Source: JALYGY01 sp963800975
GTDB lineage: Bacteria > Actinomycetota > Rubrobacteria > Rubrobacterales > Rubrobacteraceae
DNA: 64,000 nt
Assembly (NCBI GenBank): GCA_963800975.1
Contig: CAWDDB010000021.1
Location: 248,001-312,000, forward strand
Reading direction: 5' to 3'
Shown: positions 42,815 through 52,197 of the stretch, piece by piece
Position numbering within the stretch: position 1 is the stretch's first letter
How the letters are laid out: every line of letters begins with the position of its first letter
Program-made: the position numbers and the translations under genes
The notes under the pieces: model-generated
The model's input: the letters and a program-made list of their open reading frames with translations, nothing else
What the model was told of the DNA's origin: nothing
The model's database searches: none

Positions 42815-44095
42815 GTGAACCAGGAACCGGTGGCCGTGCGAGCGCGAGCCGTCGAAGACCGGGTGCCGACTGGTTCCGCCGGTCCGCCGAGCGGCAGGTT
42901 GAGGGGGCTGTGGCTGCTTGCCGCGAGGGCCGCCTGGGTGGCGGTGGCGGTCGTCACGCTCGGGGCCTTCGTCGCGGCCGTCCCAGTCCGCTACGCCGAG
43001 CTTGCCCGGCCGTCCGAAGGTGCAAGCGCCGCCCTGCAGGAGATCGGGCTCTCCCCGGCCGGCTATGCCCTCTACAATGTCGCGCTCGACTCGCTCTTCG
43101 TGTCCGTCTTCGCCGCCGTCGCAGCCCTGATCTTCTGGCGTCGCTCCAGGGACCCCATGGCGCTGCTCGTCGCGACGATGCTGGTGGTGTGGGGAGCGCG
43201 CAACGAACTGTTCGTCGGGACTCCGAGCGCGCTCGAGGGGATGTTGGACTCGACGCTGACGTTCGTGGGTTACGTCGCTTGGATGCTCTTCTTCTACCTG
43301 TTCCCGAGTGGACGGTTCGTGCCGCGCTGGACGCGCTGGATGGCCCTCTGTTGGGTTCTGTTCCTGGGTTTGTGGAACTTCACGCCTTTTGGCCCGCTCA
43401 CCTGGCCGGCACCGCTCTTCAATGCGGTCGTCTTGGTGTTGTGGATCAGCTTCCCGGTGGCCCAACTCTACCGCTACGCGCGCGTCTCCGACCGCACCCA
43501 GCGCCAGCAGACCAAATGGGTGGCTTTCGGGGTGGCGGTAGCGATCACGGGCGCGCTGGCAACCCTCTTCGCCGTCGGAGCGGCGATAGACCTGCCGCCC
43601 GAGGAAGTAGGGTCGAGGATGCTGAGCATGCTTCTCATGGACGCGTTCGGGTTGCTGATCCCCCTCTCGATTGGCGTCGCAGTGCTGCGGTCGCGCCTGT
43701 TCGACATAGACTTAGTAATAAACCGAGCCCTGGTCTACGGCGCCCTGACAGCCACCCTCCTCACGCTCTACTTCGGGGGAGTGGTAGGGCTGCAGGCACT
43801 CCTGCGCGCGCTCACGGGGGGCGAGTCGCAGCTGGCGATTGTCGCCTCGACGCTACTCATCGCGGCGCTGTTCAACCCGCTGAGGCGCCGCATTCAGGTT
43901 TTCATAGACAGGCGCTTCTACCGCAAGAAGTACGACGCTAGGAAGACGCTCGAGGGCTTCTCGGCCACGCTGCGCGACGAGACGGATCTCGCCTCCCTCG
44001 AGCACGAGCTTGTGGGCGTGATCGGGGAGACGCTGCAGCCCGCCTGCGTCTCGCTCTGGCTGAGATCCGGGACGGGCGCAAGAGAGGGCGAATAA
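42815..44095 (+). CDS. Multi-pass membrane sensor-like protein
   Basis: 426 residues with about eight hydrophobic segments, then a cytoplasmic region RRRIQVFIDRRFYRKKYDARKTLEGFSATLRDETDL and LVGVIGETLQPACVSLWL. The same sensor module precedes histidine kinase domains in some actinobacterial and Chloroflexi proteins, but here it ends after 426 residues without a kinase domain. It may be a stand-alone receptor or a truncated kinase. The GTG start is not preceded by a clear ribosome site. Confidence 0.5.
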   Translation: MNQEPVAVRARAVEDRVPTGSAGPPSGRLRGLWLLAARAAWVAVAVVTLGAFVAAVPVRYAELARPSEGASAALQEIGLSPAGYALYNVALDSLFVSVFAAVAALIFWRRSRDPMALLVATMLVVWGARNELFVGTPSALEGMLDSTLTFVGYVAWMLFFYLFPSGRFVPRWTRWMALCWVLFLGLWNFTPFGPLTWPAPLFNAVVLVLWISFPVAQLYRYARVSDRTQRQQTKWVAFGVAVAITGALATLFAVGAAIDLPPEEVGSRMLSMLLMDAFGLLIPLSIGVAVLRSRLFDIDLVINRALVYGALTATLLTLYFGGVVGLQALLRALTGGESQLAIVASTLLIAALFNPLRRRIQVFIDRRFYRKKYDARKTLEGFSATLRDETDLASLEHELVGVIGETLQPACVSLWLRSGTGAREGE

Positions 44096-44121
44096 TCAGG
44101 CCACGGGCCTCAGGTTTCGTA

Positions 44122-44196
44122 CCGAATCCGGATGGAACATTACCGGAAACAGTGCGCCCCACCCCCTTGTAGAGACGCCCCGGTGGGGCGTCTCTA
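44122..44196 (+). repeat. Dispersed intergenic element with GTAGAGACG hairpin, copy A
   Basis: CCGAATCCGG...CCGGAAAC (44122-44150) is followed by TAGAGACGCCCC (44170-44181) pairing perfectly with GGGGCGTCTCTA (44185-44196). The same order occurs at 61481-61579. It lies 27 bases after a stop codon, between converging genes, and may serve as a terminator. Confidence 0.65.
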
Positions 44197-44292
44197 GACC
44201 CACCACGACACCCTTACGGACCGACCCTCGATCAACCGGAAACCGTATCAGCAACAGGGTTGTCGGCGCGCGGGCGGCTCGCGGACCGCCCT

Positions 44293-45003
44293 TCAGTATC
44301 TGCACCTCGCGACGGCCTCGCCTAGTCGCTCCCTTGCGCCCGTCCGCAGGGTTTTGCCGTGGGCGAGGATGACGGTCGAGAAGTCTTCTACGAGCAGGCG
44401 CTCCGCGGAGTATCGTGCGAGTGGCGGGTCGGAGCAGAGGGCCCTTCGTACCCCGACCCGTGGCTTGTCCCAGGGGGCAAGGGACCCGAAGGCGTCGGCG
44501 GTGAACAGCAGGCCGTCGCCGTCCCTCAGCAGCGAGACGTGCCCGATGGAGTGGCCAGGCGTGGGGATGACTCGGAAGCCGGAGACGAGATCCCCCTCGT
44601 GCAGTACCTTTGTGACATTCACCGTCGGAAAGCTCTGGCGGCTCGCGATGCGCCTGAAGAAGGCGCTCGATGGCTCGTCTCGCTGCCGCAGGCCCGAGAT
44701 GATCTCCGCCTCGTACTCGGGGGCCCCGAGCTCCGCTTGCGGCGCCCACCCTGCCAGGCCGAGCGCGCCCCCGGTGTGATCCGGGTGGTGGTGCGTCAGG
44801 AAGACGCGTTTGAGGTCTTCTGGCCCGGACCCAAGCGCCGCGAGGGCTTCCTTGATGCGCCCCACGCTACCCTCGGTACCGGTGTCCACAAGCGTCCAGC
44901 CGTCGTCGTTCGCCAGGAGCAGCACGTTGATCGCGCTCGGGAACCCGATCGCGTCCACGCGGTAGACGCCGGGTGCCACCAGCTCCGGCATCTTCGCGGG
45001 CAC
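44293..45003 (-). CDS. MBL-fold metallo-hydrolase
   Basis: 236 residues. The metal motif FLTHHHPDHTGGA (H-x-H-x-D-H) is followed by PTPGHSIGHVSLL (third-site His) and VILAHGKTL near the end. This is a glyoxalase-II/quorum-lactonase-like metallo-beta-lactamase fold with two Zn ions; the substrate is unknown, probably a thioester, lactone or similar ester. It is the last gene of the long minus-strand amine run, 44 bases after the aldehyde dehydrogenase. Confidence 0.82.
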   Translation of the reverse strand: MPAKMPELVAPGVYRVDAIGFPSAINVLLLANDDGWTLVDTGTEGSVGRIKEALAALGSGPEDLKRVFLTHHHPDHTGGALGLAGWAPQAELGAPEYEAEIISGLRQRDEPSSAFFRRIASRQSFPTVNVTKVLHEGDLVSGFRVIPTPGHSIGHVSLLRDGDGLLFTADAFGSLAPWDKPRVGVRRALCSDPPLARYSAERLLVEDFSTVILAHGKTLRTGARERLGEAVARCRY

Positions 45004-45046
45004 CTACGGAACCTCTGTGGTGGCGTCGCCGGACAACCTGGCCACG

Positions 45047-46489
45047 CTACATCGTCCTCTGCGCGGGCTCATCTCCCGGGCCGTAGGGGTACCACCACTC
45101 CTTTCGCTCCACCCTGGGGTCGATGTGGACGTGCTTGGACTCCTGGAAGGCTTCGAGGCCTTCCCTGCCGAGTTCCCTTCCTATCCCGCTGCCTTTCTGG
45201 CCGCCGAAGGGGGCGGCGTCGTTGTCCGTGAGCGGGTCGTTGATCCACACGGTCCCGGCCCGCAGCTCGCGCATGCACTTGAGCATCTTCTCGAAGTCCT
45301 GCGTGTAGACGTTCGCCCCCAGGCCGTAGGGGACCGAGTTTGCCTGCTCTATGGCCTCGTCCAGGCTCCCGACCTCGACGACGGGGACCACCGGCCCGAA
45401 CGTCTCGTCGCGCATCACGGTCATGGAGGGCTCGACCCCCGTGAGGATGGTCGGTTTGTAGAAAAAGCCAGCCTCGCCGTGGCGCTCGCCGCCGGTGACG
45501 AGGCTGGCTCCCTTGCTCAGGGCGTCCCCGACCTGGCGCTCGACCTTCTCGCGGCCCTTGGCGTTGATCATGGGCCCCACGTCTGTCCTCTCGTCCATCG
45601 GGTCGCCGATGTTCAGGCTCTCGACGAAGCTCCTGGAGGCCTCGACGAAGTCGTCCGCGACCCCGCTCATGACGTAGAAGCGCTCCGAGGAGGTGCAGAC
45701 CTGCCCCGCGTTCAGGCAGGCGGCCCAGACGGCGCCCTGGGCGGCGATCTCGACGTCCACGTCGTCGCAGATGATGAACGGGTCCTTGCCGCCGAGCTCC
45801 AGGTTCGCCGGAATCAGGCGCTCGGCCGCGACCAGCCCGACCTTGCGCCCCGTCTCCTGGCTCCCCGTGAACGCCACCATGTCGACGCCGGGGTGGCGCA
45901 CCAGGGCGTCGCCGACGTCGCCGGCGCCGTAGACGACCTGGAGCAGGCCCTCGGGCAGGTCCTCCATCAGCTCGGCCAGGCGGCGGGTCCCCAGGGGCGT
46001 CTCCTCCGAGGGCTTCAGGATCACGGCGTTCCCCGCGGCGAGCGCCGGGGCGACCTTCCAGGCCGCGAGCAGCAGCGGGTAGTTCCAGGGGACGATGCAG
46101 GCCACGGTGCCGACCGGCTCCCTCACTACCAGGGCGAGCTGCTGGGGTTCTATGGGGGCCGGGAGGTAGCCGACGTTGTCGCGGGCTATCTCGGCGTAGT
46201 AGTCGAAGCAGGCCGCCGTCCACGTCACCTCGTCGTGGTTCTCCACGAACGGCTTGCCCCCCTCGTGCGTCATGATCTCGGCCAGCTCGTCCGCGTGGTC
46301 GCGCATCTTGCCGGCAAGCTCGTGCAGTAGCTCGGCCCGGTCGAGCCCCGCGAACCCGCGCCACTCCTGGAAGCCGCTGCCCGCCCGCGCGACGATCCGG
46401 TCGAGGTCTTCGCGGGAGGTGGTGCCTATCTCCTCTATGCTCTCGCCCGTGGCCGGGTTCAAGACGCTCAGGCGTCCGTTCTCGGTCAT
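45047..46489 (-). CDS. Aldehyde dehydrogenase (betaine/amino-aldehyde type)
   Basis: 480 residues from ATG 46489, which has GGAGGAG upstream; the open frame further upstream overlaps the GNAT gene and is spurious. NAD site IVPWNYPLLLAAWKVAPALA, base ELGGKDPFII, nucleophile LNAGQVCTSSER. N-x-G-Q-x-C-x-x-x-x-R is the usual form in betaine-aldehyde and aminoaldehyde dehydrogenases. It is one of three aldehyde dehydrogenases in this run, so it probably oxidises another intermediate from amine oxidation. It is complete, without frameshift. Confidence 0.85.
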   Translation of the reverse strand: MTENGRLSVLNPATGESIEEIGTTSREDLDRIVARAGSGFQEWRGFAGLDRAELLHELAGKMRDHADELAEIMTHEGGKPFVENHDEVTWTAACFDYYAEIARDNVGYLPAPIEPQQLALVVREPVGTVACIVPWNYPLLLAAWKVAPALAAGNAVILKPSEETPLGTRRLAELMEDLPEGLLQVVYGAGDVGDALVRHPGVDMVAFTGSQETGRKVGLVAAERLIPANLELGGKDPFIICDDVDVEIAAQGAVWAACLNAGQVCTSSERFYVMSGVADDFVEASRSFVESLNIGDPMDERTDVGPMINAKGREKVERQVGDALSKGASLVTGGERHGEAGFFYKPTILTGVEPSMTVMRDETFGPVVPVVEVGSLDEAIEQANSVPYGLGANVYTQDFEKMLKCMRELRAGTVWINDPLTDNDAAPFGGQKGSGIGRELGREGLEAFQESKHVHIDPRVERKEWWYPYGPGDEPAQRTM

Positions 46490-46500
46490 CTCTCCTCCGT

Positions 46501-46938
46501 TTATCTCTCGTAGACCACGAAAGACGTGGCGTTTCCGACCACATCGTACAGCGAACGCGCCGGGGCGTTGTACTGCTGGGTGTGCCAGTAGACGCGGTCG
46601 GCGTCGCGCCGGTCGGCCTCGGCGTAGACGCCTTCGATCAGGGCGCGCCCGGCCCCAGAGCCGCGCCCTTCTCGCGACACGAACAGGTCCTCCAGGTAAC
46701 AGTAGCTCGCCGTCGTCCACGTGGAGGGGTGGAAGACGAGGTGAGCCAGCCCGACGAGCCGGCCTTCCTCGTCCTCGGCTACCAGGCCGAAGAGCCCTTC
46801 CGACCCGTCGCGTACGCGCCGGAAGGTCGCCTCCGTAACCTCTTCACTAGGGTCGTTGCGGTAGAAGTCGTTGTAGCCATGCCAGAGGGGCAGCCAGGCG
46901 TCGCGATCTTCTTCCCTGATGGGGCGGACGGTCGTCAA
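46501..46938 (-). CDS. GNAT family N-acetyltransferase
   Basis: About 145 residues, TTVRPIREEDRDAWLPLWHG onward. The acetyl-CoA loop is LEDLFVSREGRGSGAGRALIEG (R/Q-x-x-G-x-G/A). HTQQYNAPARSLYDVVG fits diamine or amino-acid acetyltransferases. I chose TTG 46938, which has GGAGGGGGG four bases upstream; ATG 46953 is the alternative. The long extension further upstream is unlikely to be translated. Within an amine catabolic run, acetylation of an amine or aminoaldehyde is plausible. Confidence 0.78.
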   Translation of the reverse strand: MTTVRPIREEDRDAWLPLWHGYNDFYRNDPSEEVTEATFRRVRDGSEGLFGLVAEDEEGRLVGLAHLVFHPSTWTTASYCYLEDLFVSREGRGSGAGRALIEGVYAEADRRDADRVYWHTQQYNAPARSLYDVVGNATSFVVYER

Positions 46939-47066
46939 GATGCCCCCCTCCATGTGAGCACGCGGGGGTGGTGTCCGGTGGTCGGGTAGACCAACCGCAA
47001 CGTCACTTCGTGGAACATCATCTTCCTCCTGATCCGACGACGGGCTCCTGCACTCGCTTTTCGTGG

Positions 47067-47103
47067 GGCCGTATCCGGCGGGATCCAAACGCCGGATACG
47101 GCC
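47067..47103 (-). terminator. Terminator-like hairpin after gabD
   Basis: GGCCGTATCCGGCG (47067-47080) pairs perfectly with CGCCGGATACGGCC (47090-47103), a 14-bp stem with a 9-base loop, ten bases past the gabD stop. No T-run follows, so readthrough into the GNAT gene may occur. Confidence 0.6.
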
Positions 47104-47112
47104 GAGCTTTCT

Positions 47113-48579
47113 CTAGAGGTTGATCGCGACGTACTTCGTCTCGAGGTACTCCTCTATGCCTTCTATGCCGCCCTCGCGCCCGAAGCCCGAGTGCTTGATG
47201 CCCCCGAAGGGAGCCGACGCGTTCGAGACCATCCCCTGGTTGAGGCCGACCATGCCGGTATGGAGGCCCTCGCACACGCGCAGCGCGCGCTTGAGGTCGC
47301 TCGTGTAGACGTAGGCGACGAGGCCGTACTCCGTGTCGTTGGCGGCGGCGACGGCCTCCTCCTCCGATCCGAAGGAGGCGACGGGGGCGACGGGGCCGAA
47401 GATCTCCTCCTTCAGGAGGTTCGCCTCAGGCGTCACGCCTTCGAGCACCGTGGGCCGGTAGAAGTAGCCAGAGCCCTCCACCTGCTCCGCGCCGACGAGC
47501 GCCGTCGCTCCTTTGCCGAGGGCGTCCTCGACGAGATCCGCGACCTTATCGCGCTGCGTGCCGTCGATCAGGGGGCCGACCTCGACCCCTTCCTCGGTCC
47601 CGCGGCCGACCTTCATGGCGTCCATGCGGGAGGCTAGCTTCTCCGCGAACTCCCCCGACACGGACTCGGAGACGTGGAAGCGGTTGGCCGCGGTACAGGC
47701 CTCGCCGATGTTGCGCATCTTGGCGATCAGGGCGCCTTCGACAGCCGCGTCGACGTCGGCGTCGTCGAACACGATAAACGGGGCGTTGCCCCCTAGCTCC
47801 ATCGAGACCCGCAGGATCTGCTCCGCGGACTGCTCGATCAGCTTCCTGCCTACCTCCGTCGAGCCGGTGAAGGAGAGCTTGCGCGCGCGGGGGTCGGAGA
47901 TGAGCGGCCCCATCACCGAGCCCGAGGAGGAGCTGGTCACCACGTTCAGGACGCCGCCCGGCAGGCCCGACTCCTCCAGGATCCGGGCGAGCGCGAGCAT
48001 CGAGAGCGGCGTCTGCTGGGCCGGCTTCACGACCATCGTGCAGCCCGCGGCGACTGCGGGCCCGATCTTGCGCGTGCCCATCGCCATCGGGAAGTTCCAG
48101 GGCGTGATGAGGAGGCATGGCCCCACCGGCTGCTTCATGGTGAGCATGCGCCCGGCGCCGGCTGGCGGGACGGCGTAGCGGCCCTCGATGCGCACGGCCT
48201 CCTCGCTAAACCAGCGCAAGAATTCGGCGGCGTAGGTGATCTCCGCCTTCGACTCCGCGACGGTCTTGCCCATCTCCAGCGTCATAAGCAACGCCAGCTC
48301 GTCCGCGCGCTCCGTCAGCGTCTCGAAGGCGCGCCTGAGGATCTCGCCCCGCTCGCGTGGCGGGTGCTTCGCCCACTCGGCCTGCGCTTCGCTCGCCGCG
48401 TCGAGCGCCGAGACGGCGTCCTCGGGGGTGGCGTCTGCGACCTCGCACAGCGCCTCGGCCGTCGAGGGGTCCTCCACGGAGAGCGTGCCGCCCCCCGAGG
48501 CGTCGCGCCACTCGCCGCCTATGTAGAGTTGCTTGTCTACGCCGTCCACCACGGTTTGCTCAGAGGTTGCGATGGTCAT
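47113..48579 (-). CDS. gabD: NAD(P)-dependent succinate-semialdehyde dehydrogenase
   Basis: 488 residues of the GabD type: TPWNFPMAMGTRKIGPAVAAG, FTGSTEVGRKLIEQSA, base ELGGNAPFIVFDDAD and nucleophile RNIGEACTAANRFHV. It oxidises succinate semialdehyde to succinate, the last step of GABA breakdown. This suits the upstream agmatinase, amine oxidase and aminobutyraldehyde dehydrogenase genes and the class III aminotransferase at the window's right end. It is separated from the C45 gene by 123 bases, enough for its own promoter. Confidence 0.88.
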   Translation of the reverse strand: MTIATSEQTVVDGVDKQLYIGGEWRDASGGGTLSVEDPSTAEALCEVADATPEDAVSALDAASEAQAEWAKHPPRERGEILRRAFETLTERADELALLMTLEMGKTVAESKAEITYAAEFLRWFSEEAVRIEGRYAVPPAGAGRMLTMKQPVGPCLLITPWNFPMAMGTRKIGPAVAAGCTMVVKPAQQTPLSMLALARILEESGLPGGVLNVVTSSSSGSVMGPLISDPRARKLSFTGSTEVGRKLIEQSAEQILRVSMELGGNAPFIVFDDADVDAAVEGALIAKMRNIGEACTAANRFHVSESVSGEFAEKLASRMDAMKVGRGTEEGVEVGPLIDGTQRDKVADLVEDALGKGATALVGAEQVEGSGYFYRPTVLEGVTPEANLLKEEIFGPVAPVASFGSEEEAVAAANDTEYGLVAYVYTSDLKRALRVCEGLHTGMVGLNQGMVSNASAPFGGIKHSGFGREGGIEGIEEYLETKYVAINL

Positions 48580-48702
48580 CGGAACTCCTTTCCTGGTTGC
48601 TCGGAGCGATACCCTTCAGGATACCGTTTTTGTCCCGGACCGTGCGCAGCCCGAACCTGGCGCGCGGGTTCGTTGTCGTCCTCGTTTCGCCGTTTTCTCC
48701 GC

Positions 48703-49710
48703 TCACGTGCGGTCCTTCGATACGTCTCTCTGCAGGGCGGGCCGCCCAAGCCAGACGGTTCTCTCCCCCTCCCTGAAGTTCGAGAACGACTGGCGCAGGG
48801 CGCTCCCTTGCGGCCAGCGGTACTCCGCCCGCAGCCCGGCCGGGTGGTATGCCGCGGTGTAGAGCGTGCCGAAGGCCTGTTCGTAGCGCGTGTTGTAGAG
48901 GGGAGGCCGCAGAAAGCGGCGGACGAAACCCTTCTCCGTCTCGGCCGGGTCAGACAGCCTGTCCGCCAGGAACTGCCTGCGTTCGACCGTCGAGCTCATG
49001 CGGGCGTGGTCTTCCCAATCGACCCGTTGCTGGTGGTTCGTGCAGACCCTCGAGTCGGTGACGACGGCGGGGTAGCCGGGGCAGAGGTACACGGTGGCGA
49101 AGGCGCCCGCGCCGTCCGCCGCGGTCACGTTGTAGGGCATGTGGGTGGGGACGCGCCGCAGCACCTCCGTGGCAGCGGGAACGTCGTCGCAGAGCTCCAG
49201 GACGTACCTGAGTATCAGGGGTATGCCGAAGCCGTCGCCCAGGATCTTCCTGCCGCCGAACGACAGCGAGACGGCCAGGCCGGCGTCGTTCATGCCGTCG
49301 AGCACCCCCCAGGAGCAGTCGGCCATGGCGATGACCGGCCTGCGCCAGCGGGTGCGGAGCAGGTTCCCCTCGAAGAGCGCCGGGCTGTAGTCGTAGTTGC
49401 GTACCAGGACGGGGCTCGGCCCGGGCCAGACGGCCTGCGAGCAACCGAGCAGGTAGGACGGCGGGCGGTACTGGCTGAGAAAACGCGCGGCCAGGTCGCC
49501 GCCCCCCGCCAGCTCGACCAGCCGCTCGTAGATCGGCAACAGCTCGGGCATGTGCTGCCGCAGCTTCCTGCGCGAGGTCACGTAGCCGGCCCTTGCCGCG
49601 TGGCCCTCGGAGAGGAACCACGCCCTGTAGTACGGCCAGGTCGCCTCGAACAGGGCCTTCCACTTGGGGCCGGGCCTGTCCTCGCGGGTGGAGGTGACGC
49701 GGAGGAGCAC
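48703..49710 (-). CDS. C45 family Ntn-hydrolase / acyltransferase (copy A)
   Basis: 335 residues from GTG 49710. An N-terminal helical part (WKALFEATWPYYRAWFLSEG) precedes LLGCSQAVWPG, where Cys after Gly would be the self-processing nucleophile, as Gly-Cys in acyl-CoA:6-APA acyltransferase. VLVRNYDYSP and WGVLDGMNDAGLAVSLSFGG are further C45 marks. Relatives cut or form amides such as beta-alanyl amines (carcinine, Tan) or N-acyl compounds. It follows the ATP-grasp ligase by 32 bases. Its paralogue at 60287 shares most motifs. The upstream open reading belongs to the ATP-grasp region in another frame. Confidence 0.8.
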   Translation of the reverse strand: MLLRVTSTREDRPGPKWKALFEATWPYYRAWFLSEGHAARAGYVTSRRKLRQHMPELLPIYERLVELAGGGDLAARFLSQYRPPSYLLGCSQAVWPGPSPVLVRNYDYSPALFEGNLLRTRWRRPVIAMADCSWGVLDGMNDAGLAVSLSFGGRKILGDGFGIPLILRYVLELCDDVPAATEVLRRVPTHMPYNVTAADGAGAFATVYLCPGYPAVVTDSRVCTNHQQRVDWEDHARMSSTVERRQFLADRLSDPAETEKGFVRRFLRPPLYNTRYEQAFGTLYTAAYHPAGLRAEYRWPQGSALRQSFSNFREGERTVWLGRPALQRDVSKDRT

Positions 49711-49742
49711 GGTGCCTACCTGCGAGTCCGGGGCCTGATCAC

Positions 49743-51249
49743 CTACAGGATCTTGAAAGATCCGGGCGCCGGGTGGGCCTTCAGGGTGCTTGGGGCCGGG
49801 CGGGTCTCGCCGTCGGCCTCGGAGGGCTCCACGGCTTCGAAGCGGGACTTGATGCCGGAGATCCAGGCCCTCGCCCGCTCGTTGAGCTCGAAGTCGTCGG
49901 TCATGAGGCGCCCGCGCGTCACCAGGATGCCGAGGTCCGCGCCCTCGTACCAGTAGTCCCCAACGCCGGTGATGCGCAGGAAGAAGGCCTCGCCCTCGCT
50001 CTCGACGGCCCGGCGATGGGTGTCGAAGCGGGAGAAGCCGATCTGGCCCGCCTCGTCCATGCGCCAGATGCCGGTCGGCGGGGCCTCGGTCACGACCCCG
50101 ACGGTGTCGGCGGTGTGCTTGATCACGAGCTGGCTCCAGGCGTCGATGTTCTCGGGCCTGGCCCAGCGTTGGTTTATCTGTCGGACGCTGAGCTCGTAGT
50201 CCACGTCCATCCACTCCAGCAGGTGGAACAGGAATAGCGGCATGTCCGAGAGGGCGAATACGGCGTGGTTGGTGATCGAGCTCGCGCCCGTGATGCGGGG
50301 GTTGAGCTCCCCGAGGTAGACGTGGCCCGTGTCCTCGTCTATAAGGAAGTCCAGCTCGAAGTACCCGCGGTAGCCTTCCTCCTTGAGCCGCTCGCCCATT
50401 GCGTAGGTCATCCTGCGGGTCTTGTCCCGGACGGACCTGCCGAAGGGGTCGGCGAAGATCTCGTTCCCGCACCAGCCCCCTTTGTACGGGGTCAGCTCCT
50501 CGAAGCCGACCAGCTCCGTCATCATCGGCGCGACGATCGTGCCGTGGCGCGTGACGCAGGCCTCCACCGCCGTGCAACGCGGATTGATACGCTTCATGAC
50601 CTTCACGACGGGCTCGCCCACGATCTCGTCCGAGTACTTTCGCCAGTCGTCCTCGTCGGAGATCATGAACGTGGTGTGACCCGAGTCGCCGAAGGGCGTC
50701 TGGATCACCAGGTCCGGTCCCAGGCTCGGCCGAGACGCGGCGCAGGGACTCGTAGCTGTCCACGGCGGCCAGGACGTTCGGCACGCACTCCACGCCGGCC
50801 TCCTCGGCGATCCGGGTCGTCACCACCTTGTCGTCCAGGTACTGGCGCAGCGTGGCCGAGGGGAAGCAGACCTCGAGGCCGAGCTCGCTTGCGAGCTCCT
50901 CGGTCTTCTCGTCGAACATCAGGAACATGGCTTTGCCAGGTCCCCTGCCGGTGACGTAGTCGGCGACCTCTTTGTGCTCGAGCAGGTAGTTGTTGATGTC
51001 CTCGATGCTCTCGAAGGACTCGTGCGGGATCTCCTCCGGCACGAAGACGGCCGGGTGCTGGCCGTCGAAGCAGTCGATGTAGTTGATGAACTTGAAGCTC
51101 CTGACCCACTCGTCGGCCCCGAGCAGGTTGAAGTTGGTGGCGCTGACGAAGTAGACGGGGACCTCGTTCCTGTGGAAGAACCGCCTGATGTCCGACAGGC
51201 CCCGCAGCGGTCTGGTCGAAGCCGAGACCCTGGACCTTTGCGCGCTCAT
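49743..51249 (-). CDS. ATP-grasp ligase (one frameshift as sequenced)
   Basis: About 502 residues. N-terminal EVPVYFVSATNFNLLGADEW and ATLRQYLDDKVVTTRIAEEA lead into the ATP-grasp fold: VIQTPFGDSGHTTFMI, PVVKVMKRINPR and the metal-binding GELNPRITGASSITN (E-x-N-x-R). It should activate a carboxylate with ATP and join it to an amine. It is not a classical biotin carboxylase. The frame breaks near 50730 (TCGGCCGAGC); removing one base joins RRVSPS to LGPDLVIQTPF. It overlaps the nitrilase gene start-to-stop (ATGA) and is followed by the C45 hydrolase. A ligase and a hydrolase of opposite sense side by side suggest a protect/deprotect cycle on an amine. Confidence 0.78.
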
Positions 51250-52166
51250 GCCTCTATCCTCCTTCTGCTTCGGGACGCCCCGCCGTCTCGGGAGGCCAGG
51301 CCCATGAGGCCCGTGCGGGTCGGTTTCTCGAGCGGGCCGAGCGAGTCCAGGTAGGCGCGCTCCGACCCGGGAGCGTAGATGGAGAAGTCGACCGAACGGT
51401 CCCTGAAGCTCTTGAGCGGCTGGCCGAGGCGCAGGACGCCGTGCTCGCGGTTGCGGCGGACGTCTTCGAGGTTGATCTCGAGCGGTATCAGCTCCTCGCT
51501 GCTGCCGGCCTCGTAGAGCACCGTACCCTCGGGACCGCAGATAATGGAGCGCCCGTTGCCGCCGTCGCCGACGCCGTTAATGTCGAAGACGTAGCACTGG
51601 TTGGTGACGGCCGTGGCGCGCGCGATGCTGAGCTCGACGTCCCGGTCTATCGTCCCGGTCAGGGTCGGGCGGAGGATCACCTCCGCCCCCATGACGGCCA
51701 GCGTGCGCGAGGTCTCCGGGAACCACATGTCGTAGCAGATGTAGAGCCCGAAACGGCCGACGTCTGGCACGTCGAAGACCAGGAACTCGTCGCCGGCGGA
51801 GATGCCAAGCTCGTATGGCTCGAACGGGAACATCTTCCTGTAGCGCCCGACCACCTCCCCGTCCGGGTCGATGACCGAGGCCGTGTTGTAGACGTGGTCG
51901 CCGGAGCTCTCGTACATCGAGCCCGTTACCAGCCACAGCTCGTGCTCCGCGGCCAGCCCGCGCAGCGCTTCCTCGGCGGGACCGGGGACCGGTTGGGCCG
52001 CCTGCGGCAACGGCCCGCTGACCGCCAGCTCGCTGAAGACGACCATCTGCACCCAGGGATAGATGGCCATGAGCGTGGCCAGCCGGCGGCGCATCGTTGG
52101 CAGGTTGTCCTCCATGGCGGAGACCTGCATCTGTATGCCCGCGATGGCGAACCGCGTCACGGCCAT
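51246..52166 (-). CDS. Carbon-nitrogen hydrolase (nitrilase superfamily)
   Basis: 306 residues with the full Glu-Lys-Cys triad: Glu46 (VVFSELAVSG), Lys111 (RYRKMFPFEPYE) and Cys144 (LYICYDMWFPE). It hydrolyses an amide or carbamoyl group; N-carbamoylputrescine amidase and omega-amidase belong to the same superfamily. Its stop overlaps the ATP-grasp start by four bases. Within an agmatinase operon, hydrolysis of an amine-derived amide fits, but the true substrate is open. The last ~30 residues are basic and may be disordered. Confidence 0.85.
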   Translation of the reverse strand: MAVTRFAIAGIQMQVSAMEDNLPTMRRRLATLMAIYPWVQMVVFSELAVSGPLPQAAQPVPGPAEEALRGLAAEHELWLVTGSMYESSGDHVYNTASVIDPDGEVVGRYRKMFPFEPYELGISAGDEFLVFDVPDVGRFGLYICYDMWFPETSRTLAVMGAEVILRPTLTGTIDRDVELSIARATAVTNQCYVFDINGVGDGGNGRSIICGPEGTVLYEAGSSEELIPLEINLEDVRRNREHGVLRLGQPLKSFRDRSVDFSIYAPGSERAYLDSLGPLEKPTRTGLMGLASRDGGASRSRRRIEA

Positions 52167-52197
52167 CTGCTCCAGGGCGAAGGGCCCCCTTTCAAGC